Shown: in pieces, positions 17,189 through 24,996 of the stretch
Numbering within the stretch: position 1 is the stretch's first letter
Layout: the number at the start of each line of letters is the position of its first letter
Origin: Crocinitomicaceae bacterium TMED16
GTDB lineage: Bacteria > Bacteroidota > Bacteroidia > Flavobacteriales_D > Crocinitomicaceae
NCBI GenBank assembly: GCA_002167775.1
Contig: NHBV01000001.1
Span: forward strand, 1-59,190
Length of the DNA stretch: 59,190 bases
Direction of reading: 5' to 3'
Notes under the pieces: model-generated
Seen by the model: the letters and a program-made list of their open reading frames with translations, nothing else
Told to the model about the DNA's origin: nothing
Database searches by the model: none
Translations under genes and position numbers: made by a program

Positions 17189-17209
17189 TTCCCCACATTT
17201 TCCCCACAT
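17189..17209 (+). repeat. Right-end direct repeats, putative integrase arm-type sites
   Basis: Two copies of TTCCCCACAT (17189-17198 and 17200-17209) with 11-bp spacing lie just upstream of the integrase start. They match the pair at 9524-9544. A position beside the integrase promoter would also allow autoregulation. Confidence 0.65.
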
Positions 17210-17346
17210 TATCTTTACTTAATTTTATTTCAGTTAACCTCACTTAATCTAAATGCTCCACCATGAACCCCTTTAATAGTAAGTTTTTACTTATTTTTAA
17301 AAAGAATACTTGGGCTTGTGTCTTTGCGGTAAATAAATAGGATTAT

Positions 17347-17363
17347 AATCCTGTCGGGGTCAC
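17347..17363 (+). repeat. attR core (17-bp att repeat)
   Basis: Identical to 9460-9476. It is the orphaned 3' end of tRNA-Arg and is followed at once by an intrinsic terminator, as expected of the original tRNA 3' end. Confidence 0.88.
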
Positions 17364-17366
17364 AAA

Positions 17367-17400
17367 CAAAAAAGCTTCCCTTTTGGGAGGCTTTTTTTGT
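17367..17400 (+). terminator. Displaced tRNA-Arg terminator
   Basis: AAGCTTCCC (17372-17380) pairs with GGGAGGCTT (17385-17393, one G-T pair) across a TTTT loop, then a run of seven Ts. It directly follows the right att copy and was probably the terminator of the uninterrupted tRNA gene. Confidence 0.88.
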
Positions 17401-17417
17401 TTAGGTACTTTCAATGG

Positions 17418-17477
17418 ATGAAAACCTGGTTTGACCTGAGCATCAAGGATGCGAAAGCACCGACCGAAGAGAGGTAA
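17418..17477 (+). CDS. Possible micro-ORF or gene fragment, GC-rich
   Basis: ATG to TAA encodes 19 residues (MKTWFDLSIKDAKAPTEER). Its base composition is richer in G and C than its surroundings and its codons look like real coding sequence, suggesting a leftover of an acquired gene. No family is recognised. Confidence 0.3.
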   Translation: MKTWFDLSIKDAKAPTEER

Positions 17478-17485
17478 TCCTGTCG

Positions 17486-17566
17486 TTAGCGATATTTATC
17501 TTTTGATAGCTTCTCATAGTTCGTTTCTATGAAGTCAAGTAGTTCGTCTATTGTTTGTATTGGCAT
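17486..17566 (-). CDS. Possible small ORF or gene fragment
   Basis: ATG at 17564-17566 to TAA at 17486-17488 encodes 26 residues, acidic and helical (IDELLDFIETNYEKLSKDK). It reads like the N-terminus of a cytoplasmic protein cut short at the insertion scar. Not recognised. Confidence 0.35.
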   Translation of the reverse strand: MPIQTIDELLDFIETNYEKLSKDKYR

Positions 17567-17583
17567 AATGTGTAAATTATAGC

Positions 17584-17715
17584 ATGAAAATTGTTGTAAG
17601 TATTTTGTTCTTCGTTTTTTTGATAAACCTATTTAGCTGTTCTTCATATAATTATTGGCTAGCTGAATATAATATCAATACAGTAAATCCATTCCAAAAT
17701 AAGAGTTGCCCATAA
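17584..17715 (+). CDS. Possible small lipoprotein ORF
   Basis: A 43-residue frame with a clear lipoprotein-type signal (ILFFVFLINLFSCSS, lipid-anchored Cys at residue 19). Its last 41 bases overlap the 3' end of the minus-strand esterase gene. It may be a truncated lipoprotein gene left at the element junction. Confidence 0.4.
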   Translation: MKIVVSILFFVFLINLFSCSSYNYWLAEYNINTVNPFQNKSCP

Positions 17716-18622
17716 ACTCATGTCCAACGTTGGGGAGGATGTGGTGCTCCCAATTAAAAGCTGAACTCAAACTTGTTGCACTATTTTGCGCTTCATCGTA
17801 AAAATGTTGTGCGCGGTCTAAACGGTTTAAACCTTGCAAATCAACAATATCATTTCTCCTTAAACCTGGTGCGTTTTCGTCATTGTCATTGCTCCCAACA
17901 ATAACATAGAGCTTTTTAGAGAATAATAGAGATAAATCAAGCTGCTCTGCAGGGCTCTCTGCCAGGCCATAAGGGAAAGTAATTTCATTGTTTAAAACAG
18001 TGTACCATCCTGAAGCCGCAGCCACAATTCTATTGATGCGTGCATTCAGGCTGAAAATCATAAAACGATGTGCCACTTGGGCACCTGCTGAAAAGCCCAT
18101 GACATCATAAACAGAAACATTGCTTATGCACGAAGCACGAATTTTATCAAACAGCGGTTCGAACACTGCAAAAGTCCATTCGCTTTGTGGGTTTAAACTA
18201 CTTGATGAAGGATTGTCGCCATCTACAAAAATATTCCCTAGATTGTAACTATCGCCTCCTGGATAATAATCAGAGCTAAACGTAGGACACACTAAAATAC
18301 AATTGTGTTGATCTGCTTTGTTTATGAGTTGGTCCCTATTTTGCATTCCATCTCGACCACCTCCATGCAAAACAAAGAGAATTGGTGAGTATGCCGTGGC
18401 CGTCAGAGGGACATGATAAAAAACTTCAACAGGTTTATTCGAAAGCGGGGCATAGCTATCAAAAACAAAAGAGCCCGTACCCAACATTTCGATGGCAGTT
18501 GAGTCCTCTGTCTCTTCTGGAATGTCTGGACTCAAAATTTCATTTTTGTCACAAGATGGTAGTATGTAGGTAATGAAAATTAAGCCAAAAAGGATAGGTA
18601 TAAATCGAACGTGAAGCATCAT
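17675..18622 (-). CDS. Lipoprotein alpha/beta-hydrolase (PHB depolymerase/feruloyl esterase-like)
   Basis: A 315-residue lipoprotein with a signal peptide ending in the lipobox LPSC (Cys about residue 24). The fold signals are ILFVLHGGGRDGMQN for the oxyanion loop, VYDVMGFSAGAQVAH with nucleophile Ser, VIVGSNDNDENAPGL for the acid and PNVGHEFMG for the catalytic His. This is the layout of serine esterases related to PHB depolymerase and feruloyl/acetyl-xylan esterases. Lipid anchoring puts it in the outer membrane or periplasm. It sits divergently from a glycoside hydrolase gene at the start of the glycan cluster, so removal of acyl or aryl esters from a polysaccharide is a fair inference. 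Confidence 0.85.
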   Translation of the reverse strand: MMLHVRFIPILFGLIFITYILPSCDKNEILSPDIPEETEDSTAIEMLGTGSFVFDSYAPLSNKPVEVFYHVPLTATAYSPILFVLHGGGRDGMQNRDQLINKADQHNCILVCPTFSSDYYPGGDSYNLGNIFVDGDNPSSSSLNPQSEWTFAVFEPLFDKIRASCISNVSVYDVMGFSAGAQVAHRFMIFSLNARINRIVAAASGWYTVLNNEITFPYGLAESPAEQLDLSLLFSKKLYVIVGSNDNDENAPGLRRNDIVDLQGLNRLDRAQHFYDEAQNSATSLSSAFNWEHHILPNVGHEFMGNSYFGMDLLY

Positions 18623-18757
18623 TATTTTTTTGCGATATTCATTTTAAATAGTTGAAAAAGGAAAGTTATTTTTTAAAACTACCACATTTTATGGATTAAA
18701 ACTATTTCTCTCCATTCAAGGTCGTTGAAGGTTTTTACCTAACCGTAAACAATAAAA

Positions 18758-18788
18758 TTTCAATTAACACAATCAATGTGTATATTTG
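18758..18788 (+). promoter_or_regulatory. Bacteroidota promoter for the glycoside hydrolase operon
   Basis: A -7 element TATATTTG (18781-18788) fits TAnnTTTG exactly. TTTC lies 19 nt upstream as an imperfect -33. The start codon follows 28 nt downstream. It would drive the GH-A-like and GH3 genes. Confidence 0.6.
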
Positions 18789-18816
18789 ACACTAATTACC
18801 AAGTATTAGAACAATT

Positions 18817-20637
18817 ATGAAAACATGCCCAAATAACTCTTGTTTCATTATTTCAATTTTTGTGTTGCTTTTTTTTCCTGCGAGAACTCAGCTGACCACA
18901 TTTTTTGAAGATTGGCAACCCAGAACTTTTACAATCCCGAGTCTAACCACAATAGCCCCTTCAATTAATGCGAATCCAACCATTGGTATAAATGTGAATA
19001 TTTCCAATGAAATCGCAGATGTTTTACCCACCCATTTCGGAACCAATCTGACTCATTTTTTGGGAGAGTCTTCTCTTGCCGAACAGGACTTTATGGATAA
19101 TTTAGACAACCTGGGAAATGTGTTTTTTCGCTATCCCGGAGGTAATGGATCTAATCAGTTTTTTTGGGATGGAAATATACCGTCCTCTATTTTAAATGAT
19201 GCAGCCATTTCCGTTGATGACCTAATCGATGGTTCGGGATGGAGAATCAGTCCAGATGATTTCTCTGATGTTTTGTTGCAGACCAATAGCAATGGAATCA
19301 TTGCTGTGAATGCATCCTATGCAAGATACGGAACTGATCAAAATGCACTTCAGGTTGCTGCTGGTTATGCCGCCGATTTTGTTCGACACATGAACAATGA
19401 TTTGAATGCCAATATTAAATATTGGGAGGTTGGAAACGAAAATTATGGGTCATGGCAAGCTGGATATGAGGTCAACGGAAATCAAATTGATGGAACTGAC
19501 TATGGTAGTATTTTTAATGTTTTTGTTGATTCTATGAAAGCGGCGGATCCATCCATTAAAATTGGTGCTGTTATTTTCCCGCATGATAACAATTACAACA
19601 ACTGGACAAGAAAGGTCCTTCAGCAAGTCGAAAACTCAGCTGATTTTTTAATTATTCACGACTACTTCAAACGAAAAAATAATCCAAATAATGTTACTTA
19701 TCCTGAAATGATGATTGCTGTTTCAGAGGTTGAGCAGGATGTTGATAATGTCAATAACATGGTGACTTCATATACTTCCAAACCATCTGGATATTTTCCC
19801 ATTGCCATGACGGAGTTTAATTCCAAAACGGGCGAGAGAGAGATTGCAATGGCCAATGGGATTTTCATTGCGCGCGTGCTGGCAGAACAAATCAAGCATG
19901 AAATCGGCTTGTCACTAATTTGGAGTTTTCAAAATGGTTTGGACAGTCATGGTGGCGATCATGGTATTACTGCCAGGAACAGTACAGTGGCTCCTAAAAA
20001 TACACCGAGGCCAGTATACCACGTTTGTCGCTATATTAACCAATTCTTTGGCGATAAAATGATATGGTCCTACGCGAATGATACTTCTATTAATTCGTAT
20101 GTCACTAAGTTTTCCAATGGAGATTTAGGTATGCTACTTGTTAATCATACTTCAAATGCAGAAGTTGTTGAGTTCGACTTTGGTGCCGTGTCATTGAAGC
20201 AAAATTTTTATTGGTATGAAATAAACGCTTTGAATGAGACAGATAAGAAAGTTTTCATTAATGGTCAGACGACAAACCTGACGGAAGGCGGTCCCGAAAA
20301 CTATGCTCAAGTTCCAGCCTATACAAGGGAAGTGGATGGGAATACAAAATTCGAAATAAAGCCTTATTCAGTAACTTTCATCGCCAACACGGACAACACT
20401 GCAGGTCAAATTACAGTGCCTAAGAAAAAAGTTAATTTCAATAATCCATTTCAAAACCAGCTTTCTTTTTTAGGAGAGCTTATTCCAGAGCAGGTCACCA
20501 TATTTGACGTGAATGGCGTCCCTGTTCTTTCTTCAACATCAAAAATCATAGATACCTCTCAGCTATCTCCAGGTGTTTATTTTTTAGTACTTGAAATTGA
20601 GGGAGCCCAAGTTGTTTATAAATCCATTAAACTTTAA
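18817..20637 (+). CDS. T9SS-exported clan GH-A-like glycoside hydrolase (arabinofuranosidase/GH39-51-like)
   Basis: A 606-residue secreted enzyme. After a signal peptide (FVLLFFPARTQ) a TIM-barrel hydrolase begins with LPTHFGTNLTHFLGE and VFFRYPGGNGSNQFFWDGN. The proposed acid/base Glu208 is in WEVGNENYGSW, at the end of strand 4, and the proposed nucleophile Glu333 is in IAMTEFNSKTG on strand 7, the clan GH-A pattern. A beta-sandwich follows (to about 525, ending IKPYSVTFIAN), then a T9SS tail (NNPFQNQLSFLG, VTIFDVNG, LSPGVYFLVL). The exact GH family is not decided. A homologue without the tail lies at 30807-32573. The GH3 gene starts 2 nt after the stop, so they are co-expressed. Confidence 0.85.
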   Translation: MKTCPNNSCFIISIFVLLFFPARTQLTTFFEDWQPRTFTIPSLTTIAPSINANPTIGINVNISNEIADVLPTHFGTNLTHFLGESSLAEQDFMDNLDNLGNVFFRYPGGNGSNQFFWDGNIPSSILNDAAISVDDLIDGSGWRISPDDFSDVLLQTNSNGIIAVNASYARYGTDQNALQVAAGYAADFVRHMNNDLNANIKYWEVGNENYGSWQAGYEVNGNQIDGTDYGSIFNVFVDSMKAADPSIKIGAVIFPHDNNYNNWTRKVLQQVENSADFLIIHDYFKRKNNPNNVTYPEMMIAVSEVEQDVDNVNNMVTSYTSKPSGYFPIAMTEFNSKTGEREIAMANGIFIARVLAEQIKHEIGLSLIWSFQNGLDSHGGDHGITARNSTVAPKNTPRPVYHVCRYINQFFGDKMIWSYANDTSINSYVTKFSNGDLGMLLVNHTSNAEVVEFDFGAVSLKQNFYWYEINALNETDKKVFINGQTTNLTEGGPENYAQVPAYTREVDGNTKFEIKPYSVTFIANTDNTAGQITVPKKKVNFNNPFQNQLSFLGELIPEQVTIFDVNGVPVLSSTSKIIDTSQLSPGVYFLVLEIEGAQVVYKSIKL

Positions 20638-20639
20638 TT

Positions 20640-22895
20640 ATGACAAAGTATTCAGCAAAACATTTTTTGACTTTTCTTTTTTTCTGTAACGCCCTATGCT
20701 TTATAGGTCAAGATCAAATCGATTTGTTAATTGAAAAGATGACTGTTGAACAGAAAGTAGGTCAAATGACCCAAATCAATTTGGGTTTTCTATCCTCTAG
20801 TGTGGATCAACATGACGGTAAAGTCAAACAAATTGACAACGAAAAGCTAAAGAGGGCAATTGAAAATTACCATGTAGGTTCAATTCTAAATACTGCTGGA
20901 ACTGCTTACTCGATTGAAAAGTGGCATAGAATTTTAACGCAAATCCAAGACATTGCCTTGGCAACCCCGCTTGAAATCCCTGTTTTATACGGAATAGATG
21001 CTATTCATGGTGTCACATACACCAAAGGTTCCACTTTATTTCCTCATAACATTGGATTGGCAGCAACAAGAAATCCTATCATTGCGAATCAGATTGCTGC
21101 TGCAACAGCAAAAGAAACGCGAGCTTCAGGTCTTCGATGGAATTTTGATCCTGTTTTGGATGTTGGCAGAAATCCATTGTGGCCAAGATTCTGTGAAACT
21201 TTTGGTGAGGATCCTTTTTTGGTTTCTACCCTCGGAACAGAACTTATCAAGGGATACGAGCAAGATGGTTTGTCTGAAAAAACGGCTGTCGCCTCTTGTA
21301 TGAAACATTTTATTGGTTATTCCGATCCTAAATCTGGAAAAGACAGAACGGAAGCTTACATTTCTGATATCACATTATGGCAAAAACATATCCCTTCATT
21401 CAAAGCCGCTATTGATGCTGGTGCATCAACGGTAATGATCAACTCTTCGATGATCAATGATGTGCCCGTTCACGGCAGCTACAAGCTATTAACGGAACTA
21501 CTCAGAAACAAATTAGGCTTCAAGGGAATGATTGTTACGGATTGGGAGGATATTATTCGACTACATTCAAGACATAAAATTGCGGCAACGCCAAGAGAAG
21601 CTGTTAAAATTGCAATTGATGCCGGAATTGATATGAGTATGGTTCCCAATAGCTTTTCATTCTGTGAGCACCTTATAGATTTGGTTAAAAGTGGAGAAGT
21701 TTCGGAAGATAGAATTGATGCTTCTGTAAAGAGGATCTTGGTTTTAAAGAAGGATCTTGGGCTCTTTGACGAGCCATATCCTGAAAAGGATGCAGTACAA
21801 AATTTTGGATTGCAAGAATATCAATCGCTGGCATTAAATTCAGCCAGAGAATCCATGGTTTTATTGAAAAACGAGGGCGACGTACTACCCCTTCCTAAAA
21901 ACAAAAGGTATTTACTCTTAGGTCCAGGTGCCAATTGTTTGAGTGCTTTAAATGGATGCTGGTCATACTCTTGGCAGGGAGACAAAGAGGACGTATATCC
22001 AAACACGAGTAAAACGATTTTAGATGTCTTTCAAGAAAGATTTGGCGATGAACAGGTGATGTGCGATGTAAAAAGAGACTACTCTGATGCGACAAATTTC
22101 AACATTAATTTTTCTGATGAAGAGATTAGCAATGTTGATTATGTCATTCTCTTTCTCGGTGAAAATGCCTACGCGGAATCACCTGGTAATATTGATGATT
22201 TAACGCTCGATCAAAATCAAATTGATTTGGCAAAAAGAGCGATAGCCTTAGACAAAAAAATAATCCTTGTACTCATCCAAGGAAGACCAAGAATAATTAA
22301 CGATTTTTCAGAAAATATAGATGGAATCGTCAACGCGTTTTTACCCGGTAGCATGGGAGCTCAGGCAATTGTAGATGTACTTTTTGGAGATTTTAATCCT
22401 TCTGGAACCTTGCCTTTTACATATCCTGCGTATTCAGGAGACTTATTGACGTATGATCATAAAAATCTTTCTGCTATGGTAAGAACAGCACCGAATAAGA
22501 AAACATATGGAGGATATCATCCAGCCTTTAAATTTGGTGATGGTTTGAGTTATTCTGATTTCGTAATCAGTAATTTTAAATTAAGCGCAGATACGATTAA
22601 TGTTGATGAAAAAATTCAAATTTCCTTTCAGTTAAAAAACAATAGTGAACGTGATGGTACAAAAAATATTGATGTGTTCATAAAAGACCATTATGCCTCA
22701 CTTGCACCTGATGTAAGGAATTTGAAATACTTTACTAAAGTTTCTCTTAAAGCTGGTGCTCAAAAAGAGGTGCGAATAGATTTGGATAAAAATGATTTGT
22801 TTTTCTTCAATTCAAAAGGGGAGAAGCTTTTAGAAGAAGGTAGTTTCTCCGTATTTGTTGAAGAACAAAATGCAACTTTTTATCTTAATAAGTAG
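20640..22895 (+). CDS. Glycoside hydrolase family 3 (beta-glucosidase/xylosidase type), exported
   Basis: A 751-residue GH3 enzyme with a signal peptide. The (beta/alpha)8 domain holds VPVLYGIDAIHGVTYTKG, RNPLWPRFCETFGEDPFL and ASCMKHFIGYSDPKSG. The nucleophile Asp, at about residue 301, is in MIVTDWEDI. The second alpha/beta domain starts near LALNSARESMVLLKNEG and includes VILFLGENAYAESPG. A C-terminal Fn3-like domain ends in DLFFFNSKGEKLLEEGSFSV. GH3 enzymes release terminal beta-linked sugars. It starts 2 nt after the GH-A-like gene. No sorting tail is present in frame, but a T9SS-like tail remnant lies just downstream in the +1 frame, so this gene may have lost one. Confidence 0.95.
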   Translation: MTKYSAKHFLTFLFFCNALCFIGQDQIDLLIEKMTVEQKVGQMTQINLGFLSSSVDQHDGKVKQIDNEKLKRAIENYHVGSILNTAGTAYSIEKWHRILTQIQDIALATPLEIPVLYGIDAIHGVTYTKGSTLFPHNIGLAATRNPIIANQIAAATAKETRASGLRWNFDPVLDVGRNPLWPRFCETFGEDPFLVSTLGTELIKGYEQDGLSEKTAVASCMKHFIGYSDPKSGKDRTEAYISDITLWQKHIPSFKAAIDAGASTVMINSSMINDVPVHGSYKLLTELLRNKLGFKGMIVTDWEDIIRLHSRHKIAATPREAVKIAIDAGIDMSMVPNSFSFCEHLIDLVKSGEVSEDRIDASVKRILVLKKDLGLFDEPYPEKDAVQNFGLQEYQSLALNSARESMVLLKNEGDVLPLPKNKRYLLLGPGANCLSALNGCWSYSWQGDKEDVYPNTSKTILDVFQERFGDEQVMCDVKRDYSDATNFNINFSDEEISNVDYVILFLGENAYAESPGNIDDLTLDQNQIDLAKRAIALDKKIILVLIQGRPRIINDFSENIDGIVNAFLPGSMGAQAIVDVLFGDFNPSGTLPFTYPAYSGDLLTYDHKNLSAMVRTAPNKKTYGGYHPAFKFGDGLSYSDFVISNFKLSADTINVDEKIQISFQLKNNSERDGTKNIDVFIKDHYASLAPDVRNLKYFTKVSLKAGAQKEVRIDLDKNDLFFFNSKGEKLLEEGSFSVFVEEQNATFYLNK

Positions 22896-23046
22896 TAGCT
22901 TCTCACTTGTCTTTATCAGTTCCATTAAAGCGAATTCAGGAATAAATACTTTTGTGATTCAGCGAAACCTTGCTACTGGCATATATTACATCAATATTGA
23001 AAAGGGTTCAAGATCAACAAATGTTCTAAAGTATTGCATTAGGTAG
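22896..23046 (+). pseudogene. Remnant of a T9SS sorting tail downstream of GH3
   Basis: In the +1 frame relative to GH3, the reading frame over this region encodes INTFVIQRNLATGIYYINIE, followed by about 14 more residues up to TAG. This is the back half of a type A T9SS tail (the usual L-x-x-G-x-Y-x-x-x-I pattern). The front half (NP motif and first strands) is missing. A T5 run near the GH3 stop (about 22876-22880) is a plausible frameshift site. It is either a decayed tail of GH3 or the end of a deleted gene. Confidence 0.55.
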
Positions 23047-23166
23047 CGCTCAATTTTAAATCGTAAAGAGAGCTTGTATCTAAACAATGTGGCATTTAGT
23101 CTACCACGGTTGTGTGTAGAATTAATATTTATTAATTATATTCGTGTCTAATCTACACTAAGTATA

Positions 23167-24996
23167 ATGTTAAAGCTCAGAAATTTAATTTTTGCTATTT
23201 TATTTCTTTATCTCAGTTTTGACAGCGCAGGGCAGTACGAGCCAAGATTTAATTTCCCCATCTTTAAAACGTCTCCCACAACAGTTTCAGTTAAAGGATA
23301 TTTTAGGTTTATGACTTATCATAGACATCTCTATGACCTTTTTGGAGACTCCTCTAAGCCTTATGTCTTTCGCGCAGACGATGAGTTTAATTCTCCTTCA
23401 ATGAATCTTGAGTTGAAGTTGTTTAATAAAAAGGCGGGCTATGTTAAAACCCAATTGTATCTTTTTGATCCTTTTTCAGGGATAAGCACGGACGTAGATT
23501 ATTTCAAACTCAATAGAAAAGGAATTTCAATCGAAGCAGGGAGAAAAACGTCTATCGGTAATATTAAACTTGTTGCAGGAGGTATTAATTTTTTAAGGTT
23601 TAGCGACTTTACATTAAGCTCGGCAAAGCAGGTTAGAAATTCCCTTTTTGATAGAAATGCTTGGACCAATGTTTGGGATGTCAATACGCAATACCAAAAC
23701 TATTGTCAAGAGTCCGATTATGAAAGAGCAGCGGATTTTGGAAAAAGACAATTTAGTGGAATTCATCTGAGCATTACTGAAATGCCGAAACAAATGGGCA
23801 TTGAACTCATTTATGGAAAAACCCCTTTCAATGCGCTGGACTATGATTATCTGGCAGGGATTAAACTGCAAAAAAAAGCAGGATTGAATACTTTTTCCGC
23901 CGGTTTTCTTAATTCATCTGGTTTAGACAATACTATTAATGGCTCATCCTTTTACAATCGCATCCTCAACAGTACATTTGATGCAAATATCAATGAATGG
24001 AAGTTGAACGGTGAATTGGCACTTAGTCAATATTTTTTTGAATCGGTAGGCACAAAGAACAACGGTATTGCTGCTGAGGTTACAGTAAAGCCGAGTAAAC
24101 GATTGATTAATTTCCCTCTTATTCTCGAGGGATATTTCATTTCAAGAAAATTCACGAATGTGCATTCATCAATAATAAACGGCTCTGTGCCTGAATTCAG
24201 CTCTCAAACAGAGAGTTTTGATGGCGCGGGAATTCCGGATGGTGCCCGTCCTTTTGGCTCCGTAATGACGCCTATGCACATAAAATCAAATAACCGTTAT
24301 GGATTAAATTTAAATATGGAATTTGATATCGGGAATTTTAAAATAAATATTGGCAACGGAGCTTCGAGAGAAATTAAAAATGACACCAACCTAATCACTT
24401 TTTTTCATAAGGTAAATGGGCTCTATCTTTCGAGAGTCGAGAGATTCCAGACCAACACAGGCCCTAATAGCAACTTAACTACTTTCTTTAGAGGCTATTA
24501 CGAAAGCGTTTGGATCAATGATTCAATCAATGCTGAAATAACAAAGTCTTTTAATGTTTTTCTTTTTAACCTGAAGTACCAGACTAAAATTTTTAGCAAA
24601 CAGCTGTTTTTATTTTATCTCGGAGAATTTCATTCGGTACAGGGCTTCTTGCGTCCAGTTCCTGTTTTCTCAAATAAGGCGCTTCTTCGAAACCATTTTC
24701 ATGAGCTAGACGCCTATCTTCAACTTTCTAAGAAAATGGCTCTTGTAGGTTATCATGGGCGGGAGTTTATTTATGGAAATAGAGACGCGGGAATAGGAGA
24801 TGTACTGAACCAAGAAAATAGATATTCGCCAAAAAGAGGAGTAGGAATAGTTTATGGACTTGGCCTAGATTATAATATTTCAAAACGTGCTTGTATCTAT
24901 TTAAGATTTAAAAATGTATCCTATACGGATGCGAGCTTTGAAAACGAACATTACAGTGGCTATGAGGCCACTGCTGAACTTAAAGTATTTTTCTAA
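23167..24996 (+). CDS. Putative outer-membrane beta-barrel protein, family not recognised
   Basis: A 609-residue exported protein (signal peptide LIFAILFLYLSFDSAGQ). It has many short alternating hydrophobic/polar strands with aromatic ends (VSVKGYFRFMTYHRHLYD, YKTQLYLFDPFSG-like segments) and ends in an aromatic residue (TAELKVFF), the outer-membrane assembly signal for BAM. That supports a large barrel. No plug domain, no TonB box and no OmpA domain were found, so it is not a SusC-type receptor. Its stop overlaps the start of the next barrel gene (TAATG). Placement between a GH3 gene and a surface lipoprotein suggests a role in glycan binding or passage. Specific function is unknown. Confidence 0.7.
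   Translation: MLKLRNLIFAILFLYLSFDSAGQYEPRFNFPIFKTSPTTVSVKGYFRFMTYHRHLYDLFGDSSKPYVFRADDEFNSPSMNLELKLFNKKAGYVKTQLYLFDPFSGISTDVDYFKLNRKGISIEAGRKTSIGNIKLVAGGINFLRFSDFTLSSAKQVRNSLFDRNAWTNVWDVNTQYQNYCQESDYERAADFGKRQFSGIHLSITEMPKQMGIELIYGKTPFNALDYDYLAGIKLQKKAGLNTFSAGFLNSSGLDNTINGSSFYNRILNSTFDANINEWKLNGELALSQYFFESVGTKNNGIAAEVTVKPSKRLINFPLILEGYFISRKFTNVHSSIINGSVPEFSSQTESFDGAGIPDGARPFGSVMTPMHIKSNNRYGLNLNMEFDIGNFKINIGNGASREIKNDTNLITFFHKVNGLYLSRVERFQTNTGPNSNLTTFFRGYYESVWINDSINAEITKSFNVFLFNLKYQTKIFSKQLFLFYLGEFHSVQGFLRPVPVFSNKALLRNHFHELDAYLQLSKKMALVGYHGREFIYGNRDAGIGDVLNQENRYSPKRGVGIVYGLGLDYNISKRACIYLRFKNVSYTDASFENEHYSGYEATAELKVFF

Larger units (their letters stand above)
9460..17363. mobile_element. tRNA-Arg integrative element with metal-transport cargo and Rep protein
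   Basis: The element is bounded by a 17-bp direct repeat, left copy 9460-9476 and right copy 17347-17363. The left copy forms the 3' end of the intact tRNA-Arg. The tyrosine integrase lies at the right end, pointing inward, as is usual for tRNA-targeted elements. Inside, in order, are: a Fur-family regulator, TonB receptor and cation transporter on the plus strand, a HEPN-like gene, then on the minus strand a Rep_1 replication protein, an excisionase-like HTH protein, an unknown gene and the integrase. Paired TTCCCCAC repeats lie near each end. No relaxase, coupling protein or transposase was found. It may therefore be an integrated plasmid-like or mobilisable element that borrows transfer functions. 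Confidence 0.88.
17158..17674. other. Integrase upstream region, attR and right-flank junction
   Basis: This 517-bp stretch has no full gene. It holds the arm-type repeats, an AT-rich segment, the right att core (17347-17363), the displaced tRNA terminator (17367-17400) and three very short open frames listed separately. An 11-bp partial copy of the att core (TAATCCTGTCG) recurs at 17475-17485, which hints at repeated recombination here. It looks like an insertion scar area. Confidence 0.6.

Noticed and set aside
9460-17363. Classification as a prophage
   Set aside because: No capsid, terminase, tail or lysis gene is present; the gene content is that of an integrated plasmid-like or mobilisable element.
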